NCBI GenBank assembly: GCA_964036155.1
Contig: OZ038423.1
Location: 63,069,249-63,133,248 of the forward strand
Length of the DNA: 64,000 nucleotides
From: Diploscapter coronatus
Lineage: Eukaryota > Nematoda > Chromadorea > Rhabditida > Rhabditidae
Direction: 5' to 3'
A program made the translations under genes and the position numbers. Positions 55,675 through 64,000 of the stretch are shown piece after piece (positions within the stretch are counted from its first letter, which is position 1; every line of letters begins with the position of its first letter). The notes under the pieces are model-generated. The model had not been told where the DNA came from. It saw nothing but the letters and a program-made list of their open reading frames with translations, and did not search any database.

Positions 55675-58397
55675 CTAATTCTTTCTTAATCGGCGATATA
55701 GTAGTGTTGTTCTTCTAAAATTGTCCCTTTTCCTTTTACATGCATATATGCATAAACTACCTTGATCAATCCTCTCACTAAGAAAAAGAAAGGAATTATT
55801 TGGAGGCATGGTCCAGTTTGGTAAAGAAGAATAAAAATCTGCTGAAAGTTTTTTTGTAATGCTTTCTTGGTAGAAAATTTAACTTATTCTAGTGTGGATT
55901 CATTTCTTATGTTAGAAAAGTACTGTCAAGGTTTATTCAGAAAACAATTCCTAGTTTTACAATTGCTCTTTCTAAGCACATAACGCGAAAGGGGTATTTT
56001 GGTTCCTTCAGACACGATTAGCCGAGTTCTATTCTCAAAATTCAAAGTGACATTCATGTGTCTCCTATCCGATGCAAAAAATGATTATCGTTTATGTAAA
56101 TAATGGTAAGGTCGAAGGATTCACTATTTAGAACGTTCCTTTAGGATTTCTCAGCGCATATTTTCAGGATATATGTTGGTAAAACAGGTCTTTCCATTTA
56201 TTTTGTTAGTTAATATGAAAATTTGTTATTAATAATGCTTACGACTATATAATATATCACATTGCTTAACAAATATTCATCATAGGGGAAACATATATCT
56301 AAAATATTCTAATAAGTTATCTCAAACTTCGACCTTTGAAGCTATGAAACTAGTTGATTTATGTTATTTTTCGTTAAATCGTGAACAATTTTTATTGTTT
56401 CAACATTCTCTCGATCCTATCGTTCTTTTGGGTAAGAACGTCTTAAAGTATATCGAATCTCTTTACTTTTTCCATTTGTAAATAAACAAAGAGACATTAT
56501 GCTATGACTTATACAAGAGAATAAAATAGCTTAGGAATTATAAATTTCATTTAAACTGTTTTTGAATGTCATTTCGTACTCGCTGTAACGAATCTCGGCA
56601 TTTTAAACCAGAGGTTGGTTATAAATACAAACGAATGTGATTTGATGTGTTAATCAAGTTTGAGAAATCAATTATTTACACAGATTCGTCCTCTTAATAG
56701 ACTTATTACACATGGAAAAACTATTACAACGAAAAATAATTAATTTTGCACAGAATGTTTAAGATATCGAAGTTAAAAGATTAAGAGAATATCCTACCTA
56801 TGCTTTCCTTCCAATCAATGCAAACAACAACGTATAGTTTAGCAATACTTAAATTATTTGTTACCAATTCGCATAAAATCTAAACGTTATACATATTGAT
56901 TTTCAACATAATATGGTGCAACATTGACCGGGCTAACTTACATGCGCCGTTAGGTATCGATTTAAGCGTCGTTCAGCACTTCTTGCACTTTGGCTCAGAT
57001 TGCCATACGAATTAAAACATCGCCTTAGATAAATAAACGCGACAATGCTAATTATCGTCTGAGCACAACTTGCTATGATCAAAACTACTATATTGTAAAG
57101 ATACTAAAAATTATCTACATAATTGACATTAATAATTTTTATTTTGATAATATTCGTTTAACTTACAAGCCATTGGATAAAAGCCCTTACATATCGTATA
57201 TCAACTATATGAACAATATTAATAATTTGACAATTGTTCAACCAGGCAATTACAATATAAATTAGTTCACCGATGCAGCCAAAAATGATATGAAATCCGA
57301 CCAATATCCAAAATATAGTGGAAAATAGCCGAGTTAGTTTTTCGTTACGACAGCTAAATTGAATCATTTTGTATCACAACTGACATATGCATGCGGAAGA
57401 ATTTCTAACAGTGAAAATGTTCTAGCTCTATATATCGCAACTGCAGTCGAAACGAATCTTATGGCCATCATTAAACATGTATCTTGGAGAATATCAAATA
57501 AATCATACAATAATGTCTACAATTCCATTTGTTAGTTGTTAATGCAAAATTTGAACTATATTAGATTTAAGTCCTTTATATGTCAAATAAATTTAAAATA
57601 AAGTGGTATTTTAGTTATTTGGAAAAGTTGCGACAGAAAAGTAGAGACATTATGACGAAATAACGCATGGAAAATTATAATAATATGGTCCATACTATTT
57701 CACAAAATGTTGACACTTTTCTGTAACAACGTAGATGATATTTTAAACGATTCGCTTAAACTATAGCTAAATATCGATTGATATGCGTGGTTAGAATTTA
57801 AAATTACGTTACCTCGAATATGATAACATCTTGGCAGCAAAAAATAAAAATTGTTTATAGATATTAAATGAAGTCTAAAGTATTATCCTGCTTCAATGCA
57901 TATATTGAAAGTTACATTATAAAATAATAACAGTATAAAACTTACAGTTATCAATGAACAGATAAAAGAGAGTACATTTAGAATGAGTAAGAAGACTATT
58001 AATTTTTCGAATTGTGAAAACTTTCCACGTTTTCGAAATAACCGATACATCATAAATATGCCGATAAATATCGATATTAATGAAATGCTATACAAAATGG
58101 CTTCGATTCGATACCCTATAGATGAATTTATTTTTTGAAGATAACACCGATATAAAACTATTTAACTAACCTATATCAGATTTATCTGGATAAAGTATGA
58201 TAGTTTTCCACGCAATGATGAAGTTGTCAAGTAATGTATCTGATGTTAAAAATTCTAAAATAGTAAATCGTTACCGAGGTTTATAAAAAAAAAAGCAATG
58301 CAGAGTAGTATGTAAGAATAAGTAAACTGAAAATTAATTCACCTTCACAAATTTCATCATCCTTTGCAAAAGGCGTAGGTTCAAGGCACCAAGACAT
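55675..58397 (-). CDS. Seven-transmembrane chemoreceptor-like protein, copy B
   Basis: Paralogue of the receptor at 6390-8886. Ten exons in phase: 58343-58397, 58171-58254, 57946-58115, 57410-57516, 57167-57353, 56942-57103, 56798-56879, 56243-56298, 55761-55841 and 55675-55716; 341 residues. It starts MSWCLEPTPFAKDDEICE. All ten exon boundaries and phases match copy A. Exons 7 and 8 are each one codon longer, and helix 6 has diverged strongly. In the tail, two extra A residues relative to copy A shift the frame, so the protein ends SPIKKEN, about 26 residues earlier. The shift affects only the cytoplasmic tail; all seven helices are intact, so it is probably functional. Confidence 0.85.
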
Positions 58398-58572
58398 TCG
58401 ATTCTGCGAATTACTTCTCTAATGGTAATAATAAATCTGTAGAATAACAATTTAAGAAAAATGATCCCAATACAGTACGATTTAGAAAGGGTAGCGTTTT
58501 CGAAACAAAAATAACAAAACTTGAAATGGATTGAGTAACAGTGCAAGACGTTGCTTAGGCAATCAGCTTTTG

Positions 58573-58580
58573 TATTTATA
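58573..58580 (-). promoter_or_regulatory. TATA box of chemoreceptor copy B
   Basis: TATAAATA on the minus strand, 175 bp upstream of the ATG, matching copy A in sequence and distance. Confidence 0.5.
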
Positions 58581-58751
58581 GTACTCGCCTAACTTATAAT
58601 TTAGTGTAATTTCAGTTTCAACGCTCCAATTATGCTCGTCCTATACCTTGAAGAAATTGATTATATATAAAAGTTGCAGAAGGTGCGAGATTAGAAGATT
58701 GGCTTTTCAGATGATCAAAAATTGTACCTGCGTTAAGATTTGTCTGTCAGT

Positions 58752-59039
58752 TCAAAAAATAGTTAGTTTAGGAGTTAGATCATGCGGTGAAATCGTGCAT
58801 AACTCATCGTCAGGGTTGTTTGCGGTGCAGCTGATTTTCATTGGAATGTGATGCGCCATCTTACTGCATCGCCGACATTCCTGCCCATCATGTGAATTCG
58901 AAAACAGTAATTCCATGCACAAAGTAGTTTTGTCATTGTCTACGAGATATGTATCAAGGTCTCTGAGTTCCTTGCAACTATGAAGAATATCGTGATACGG
59001 TATGATGTCGGTAATCTGTGAACATCGAAGTCTGACCAT
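58752..59039 (-). CDS. Cysteine-rich 95-residue ORF upstream of chemoreceptor B
   Basis: The frame starts at a true ATG (MVRLRCSQITDIIPYHDIL) and carries eight cysteines (LRCSQ, HSCKEL, TLCMEL, QECRRCSK, ISCTANN, ELCTIS). No signal peptide is present, but an acceptor GTGCCAG just upstream could bring one from an unseen exon. It lies outside the duplicated block. The length and cysteine spacing look coding, but there is no homology or splice confirmation. Confidence 0.35.
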   Translation of the reverse strand: MVRLRCSQITDIIPYHDILHSCKELRDLDTYLVDNDKTTLCMELLFSNSHDGQECRRCSKMAHHIPMKISCTANNPDDELCTISPHDLTPKLTIF

Positions 59040-59640
59040 TTTCTGGCACTTCCGTGTTTATCATAAACATGCATAATTGTAGCTCTAATGATGGCTTTGA
59101 GTTTGTCACGATACTATCATTAGAACTTCAATTATGAATCTGTCATTATAATTGTTGATTACACAAGTTTAGTACTTATAAAGAATTTTAAAGAATCAAC
59201 AATCATAATCTATGTGTACGAACAAATTTTCTTGAGAATGGTTATTTTGATGCATTTTCAAGTTCTTGAAAAATAGTGCATGATTCCAGAAAACCTTGAG
59301 ATTAGAGACCATATCAAAAAATTGTACAGATTCACGTTTTTGAAAATATCAATGCGATTCTTGTAATGCAGAGAATTGTTGGTTATGTAGCATTTTTCTT
59401 ACAAATATACAATAGATGTTTATAACTGAAACCATTCTTCATCGATGAATAAATTTAACTAGCATTTTCATCGATTGCTACAAGTTTGGGTATTTATTAG
59501 ATTGTTAAAAATCTTTAACTTATGTATTCGAATTTTAGTAATCTTTTCATGTAAATCATGTTGATAATTTTACTAATTAAAATAATTATTATTTTCTTTT
59601 CATTCTTGCGACTCTTTCTCCCCCATCTCTTTCTCTACAG
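59040..59640. other. AT-rich stretch, no gene seen
   Basis: Probably intron or 5' flank of the plus-strand exons that start at 59641. A TATATAAAAG near 58664 on the plus strand is a possible promoter, but no connecting exon was found. Confidence 0.35.
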
Positions 59641-60614
59641 GCAAAGGAGAGAAATAGTGCACAGATAAATCACAACTTGGCACATTTTCCCTCTATGTCT
59701 ATGCTCGCCTCGACAGGCCGTGCGCCGAACTGGTGAGAATTCGATTTTAAAAATAAGAATAAAAATCGAAGTGAAATTTCAAAAATTCGCGTGACAAAAT
59801 TTGACAATCTGCTTGCTTTTCCAATTTATCTTCTGAGCATGTCAAAGGCTGAGAAGGCTAATTGATTGTGTTGTAGGAAATAGATAATTAAATAAGTAGC
59901 CATTGACAAGTACAAGAAGCATTTCTCAATTCAGTAATGAAGTTTTTGGAAATTTTCCAAATTAGAGAGCTGTTTTTCCTTGTGAAATTGGTCTGAAAGT
60001 TACAATTTCAGATTGGGAACGATACTGAATTTTCTGTTCAGTCTAGGTTTGCTAATTTACACGCTCAGGATATCTTCTCGCAAGTTATTATTTTTCTAGT
60101 TTATTTTTAGCCTTGAAGCTCATGAATATTTTGCGTCATAGTTATTTCAAGTGTAAAGATTAAAATAGTGTAAGTCTTTCGAGTGTATGGATTAGACGCT
60201 CTTGAATTTTACGTCAGTCCTATTTTGTTTATGCTAGATGAAAATATCAATGTTCACAATAAGTAATGATGTAATTTTTCTTTAACCGAGGTAATAATAG
60301 TAGTTTTTTAAAATATTTTTGCTCTTTTATTTCTTTTTCCAAATTCCAAAATGGTGAGTAATGAAATACTCAGTTTTGAGCTGGATTTCGATATGAAGCG
60401 AACGCATAATTGAGCATCGCGACAAACGAACAGGCAGCGGGGAGCTGTTTGTGATGATAAAGTCTCGCTACGCGATCTACAAGATGTTCATTGCCTCGCG
60501 GCCACACTCATCGTCTGCGAGTGGCACTTCTCCAGGTACTTCGAAGACACTTCCAGGATTATTTCATTTTTCCTCTAAGCAATGCCAACGATACATAAAA
60601 ACCCATTCAAATAA
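59641..60614 (+). CDS. 3' end of an unrecognised plus-strand gene (three exons)
   Basis: After TTTCTCTACAG the frame AKERNSAQINHNLAHF... to APN (59641-59732) joins in phase to 60438-60535 (GELFVMIKSRYAIYKMFIAS...). That in turn joins to a short last exon at 60580-60614, ending IHKNPFK-stop. The exons are GC-richer than their introns. No start codon or upstream exon was found. It converges on SOS. The second exon is also open in another frame (DDKVSLRDLQDVHCLAATL), so the model is provisional. Confidence 0.4.
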
Positions 60615-61362
60615 ATTTAAGAATTTAAGGAATAGTTATTTATTTTTCATTTTCATTTGTTTACATCGTTAATGCAACGCAATAGAATTTGGCAAGGAAA
60701 TTCGTCAAAAGACAGAAATGGAATAAATACGACGAATGAACTATGATGAGCAAGAGATGCAATACACGAGATGCAGTCGGAGGAAGATGATTTAGCATTT
60801 CATATAAATAGTCGAATAAGAGAAGAGGAGAATTATTGTAAGGCGATAATGAATACACGCGTTTTAGCTGATGATTCCATTGGTAATCATTCACTCTATG
60901 AAACATATCATTTGATTGAAATTTGAAAATGTATCACATTTTGAAAGAGATTCGATACGTGAATATGCAAGTAACACATTTGTCGCAACAATGCAGTACA
61001 AAGTCTCAATGGTAAAATGCTGAAATTTCACAGAAATATTCTGGAACTCATGAAATTTCAGCGAACAACAATAAATACCATGTTTGATAAGTTCAATCAA
61101 TCAAGAATACCACTGTAAATTTATGAGATCATATGATGAGAGATAAATATGAAATAACGAACAAAATGCAAGAAAATGAATTCGAATCGCTGAATGATTT
61201 ACTTCGTAAAGAAATAGTCGTTGATTTGACGGGAAATAGAGGCGGCCAAATCGATTCGAAATAAATAAAATCATGAGAAAGGGTAAAATTCTATTTTTTC
61301 AAGTACAAAATTAGATTCAGACCGAATCTTCTACAATCTCGTAGAATAAATAGGAAAAGTGC
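60615..61362. other. Intergenic, convergent 3' ends
   Basis: The 748 bp between the unknown plus-strand gene and the SOS stop. AATAAATA near 61262-61269 and similar AT-rich sequence; nothing else supported. Confidence 0.45.
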
Positions 61363-64000
61363 TCATCGATTGCTCGATTCAGACGGACTTCCACTAGCCT
61401 TCCTCGTTTTGTATGTTTTTGGAGGCAAAGCAGGTGGTTGCGTCGAAGCAGCTGGCAGAGGAGCTGGGGAAGTAGCAGTTGGGCTTGCGGAATTGCTGCT
61501 TGGAGTCGCACTGCCTGGGGTGATCGAGCAGGTCTTGACTGGCAGAAGTGGCGAATTGTCGGCACTCGATGAGTAACGACTAAAGTTGAAAAGAATAATT
61601 AAAATTGACTCAATTTTCAAAATGAAAAAAGAAAACTGATCTTCATACAAATTTTGTGCGAAGATAATAATAGTAAATACTTTCAAAATAAGATGAGGGA
61701 TAGTTATGAACGATGAAGATCAGCTTTGTTTTATCAGCAACATTGTCAAGATCTTACGTCTTTGGTGGTAAAGGAGGTGGAGCTTGATTACTGAATGCTC
61801 CTCTCGGGTGGAGCGGGGGAGGTAAGGGCACACTCAGACAAACTGTCGGTGAATGACTTTCACTGCTGGATCTACTAAAATATCATCAGTTTATAGCCAT
61901 TTCGCGCAGGTATTCTGTTGTACCTGTCAAGTGTGACTCTAAGCTGGTCCTGTTCTGTGGGAGTTTGTTGTCGATTGTTGGGTCGAGGAGGTAGTGGGGG
62001 GATTGCAGAGCTATCCACATTCGGAAATACGAAGGCGGATTGGGGCATGTCTGAAAGAATATGATGGCCTCCATATGGAAATAATGAAGTGAACACACAC
62101 ATATTAAAACTATATTTATTTTACTTCAATTATGTATTATTGGGAAATAGGTGATCCTCGTAAAGAAATGTAAACGATTCTATTTTACAAAAATGAAATC
62201 ACAATATTACCTCCTGGTGTGCTCGCAGAGCTCCCAGTCATGGCTCCCGCAGGTGATTTCGACTTGGCAATTGGGGAACCAGAGACTGAGCCGGCTGCCA
62301 CAGGGATTGGGGGAGGTGGGCGTCTCTGGAATTGCTTCTTTGAGTATTCCCGTCTTCGATTGCATCATTTTACCTGCGAGGGTGGTTTCGACAGAGGCGA
62401 CGCACTCGGTAATGTCAGCGGATAAGAAGATGTCGTGGGAGTTGGTCGCGGAGGACGGGGATGCAAAGGAGGAGGTTGAAGAGCAGCTAAATCGACTTCT
62501 TCAATAGCGTAACCTTTAGGATTTCTATTTATGAACTATCATCTTTGTGTTATCGTCGATTGGTAGAGAAATTTCATAAAACTCACGAATTTTATTATGT
62601 CTTCTGGACAGACTCGAAGCTCCGTCGGAAAACGTGAAGTGTTGTGGCTCTTTTCTGAAATAGTCATTCTTATTCTCATTACACCAATAAAAACTATCAA
62701 TCAGGCATCACTTTTATCAATCTTTTTTGCTATGTCTTGTGATAAGAAAATCGATAATTTCGGATACAGTCTCTGTATCTGAATCATTGATTGTTATCAG
62801 CGGAAATGGAAATGATAAGGAAAGGGAAAGAAGGGGAGGGGATGTTGTGTTGGATGCTGTTAGAGGCGGAATCACGCATGAACGCGTCCGAAATGAAGGA
62901 GATGCAATGAATTGAATCGATTGATTAGAAGGGAAGGGAAGAAGACATTTCCGGTCGGTTGACGGCAAACAGAAGGAAGACATGGGGACGAGCATTTATT
63001 CCATTGCATTCATTCCTGCAGACTTGGATATGACGAAACACTGCAACCACCAATCATACAACGGCAGAGGGACATACGGTAAGGAGCAAATATTTGTTCC
63101 GGAAAATAATAAGACGAAAGGGAATTTGCTCACCACTTCGACACACATAAATACATCTAAAAATATTCAGAACTGTTAGATGAATGCTAGCAAGCAGTGC
63201 AATTAGTCGTGTAGATTACAAGCATTCACATATACAGTCTTGATACAACACACATTAAAAAGAAGCAATAAACGAAAAATAGTTTAGCTCGACCCGTAGA
63301 AAATAGAGATCAACACAACATAAATTTGTTAGGTGAAGACAACAGAAATGTGCTGAAGCAAATTAAATTGTGCATGACATTGTCTAGCAACTAGAACAAA
63401 GGGGAAAAGAAGAAAAAGGAAAAATGAAGAGAAGAGTGACTACTGACAGTCAGAAGAGTTGATATTAAAAAAGTTACAAGAACGGCGATAGATGTTTTTG
63501 ATTTTGCTGGAGGTGCTCGATGCAGTCATAGAGCTCGAACTCGATTTGCGGAATTTGACTAACCCGGGGGGTCTGTCGCTGTGGGACGACAGCGAGTGAG
63601 CTGCTGCTGCAGCAGCAGCATCGGCAGGGGAGAGTGGAGCGGGGAAGGCAGGGGGCGAGGGAATCGGGCCGGGATGCGAGCCGTAGGACGAGGCGTTGAC
63701 CGAGGGATGGACGTGCGATTGACTCGTCGAGAAGACGGAGCCAGCGCCGCTCGAGGAATAGTGGTTGGACAGGGTCGGCTTCGCATGGGGAGACTTGATG
63801 CCGGGGGATTTGAGCACGTGGGGCGGATGACGAGGCTTCTGAAAGGAACACTTCATATTTTGGCGAACGAATGAAGAATTCAAGCTCACCACATCCTTGG
63901 CGGGCTTCTCCGCGTCCTTAGGCTGGATCTTGAGCGACTTGTTGTAGAGGTAGGTCTCGAGTGCATCGTTGTCGTCGTCGAAATCGCTCTTGGGGTTGAT
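61363..64000 (-). CDS. sos-1: Son of sevenless (Ras guanine-nucleotide exchange factor), proline-rich C-terminus; 5' part off the window
   Basis: SOS activates Ras downstream of receptor tyrosine kinases, and its C-terminus binds SH3 domains of the Grb2/SEM-5 adaptor. Seven exons in phase: 63890-64000, 63564-63838, 62374-62524, 62211-62325, 61924-62050, 61758-61874 and 61363-61579; 370 residues seen. The first reads ALETYLYNKSLKIQPKD, matching the SOS segment after the catalytic CDC25 domain (YLFNKSLEIEPR in vertebrates), then HVLKSPGIKS. PxxPx(K/R) ligands follow: PPLPPRP, APPPLPPKT and PALPPKTYK, the last near the end as in SOS proteins. A seven-alanine run (ADAAAAAAAH) lies in the second exon, encoded by GCT/GCA repeats. 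The GEF domains lie right of base 64000. If the GTTAGT donor at 63563 is not used, the frame would stop at 63440. Confidence 0.85.

Larger units (their letters stand above)
55071..58655 (-). repeat. Inverted-duplication block, copy B (uninterrupted)
   Basis: Full-length partner of the block split at 6130-8904 and 20427-22634, in inverted orientation. It contains chemoreceptor copy B and a 3' tail without insertions. The joins CCACA/TTTTACC (plus strand, about 55573-55584) and GTATAC/CATATG-type sequence (about 55555-55563) are the empty sites of the Helitron and the fold-back element. Its own tail has a plus-strand frame (55088-55303) that is only partly kept in copy A. Confidence 0.9.

Overview
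The window is animal genomic DNA, almost certainly from a nematode. The evidence is many very short introns (about 30-60 nt) with T-rich acceptors ending TTTCAG or TTTTAG, T-rich acceptors directly upstream of start codons (as at spliced-leader trans-splice sites), paired seven-helix chemoreceptor genes of nematode type, and compact host genes including a nested gene. The species cannot be named. All gene models were built by hand from reading frames and splice signals; exon phases were checked by arithmetic, and there is no transcript evidence.

Layout. 1-4547 (-): 5' two thirds of prolyl oligopeptidase, with a complete DHRS4-like dehydrogenase (1729-2920, +) nested in one intron. 5164-6080: small uncharacterised ORFs. 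6390-8886 (+): chemoreceptor copy A. 8905-20426: a complete 11.5-kb Helitron, coding on the minus strand: Rep/helicase, a spliced two-OB-fold (RPA-like) gene, gene scraps and a tRNA-like module. 20448-22136: a fold-back element. 22853-24718 (+): two small genes. 25034-26776 (-): Cys-loop ligand-gated channel. 29978-30864 (-) and 40278-42862 (-): two secreted cysteine-containing proteins, in about 19 kb that is otherwise gene-poor. 45916-51996 (+): a 17-exon, 636-residue protein with a possible BTB-like C-terminus. 52514-53045 (-) and 53286-54549 (+): a divergent pair of small membrane proteins. 55675-58397 (-): chemoreceptor copy B. 59641-60614 (+): 3' end of an unknown gene. 61363-64000 (-): proline-rich C-terminus of Son of sevenless (SOS), running off the window.

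The main result is structural. Chemoreceptor copies A and B belong to one block of about 3.3-3.6 kb present as an inverted duplication some 47 kb apart. Copy B is uninterrupted, so it serves as the empty site for both insertions in copy A. The Helitron lies exactly between A and T (GGTAAAA^TGTGG), starts 5'-TC, ends CTAG-3' and has a subterminal GC hairpin. The fold-back element sits 21 bp from the Helitron's 5' end and is flanked by a 5-6 bp duplication of the CATATG present once in copy B. Element boundaries, target sites and order of events (duplication first, insertions later) can therefore be read directly.

Within the Helitron the Rep/helicase gene supplies HUH endonuclease and SF1B/PIF1-type helicase activities. 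The neighbouring same-strand gene looks like a single-stranded-DNA-binding protein, which would give the element a replication-like toolkit. The host genes serve unrelated roles: peptide hydrolysis, carbonyl reduction, ion-channel and chemosensory signalling, Ras activation and secretion.
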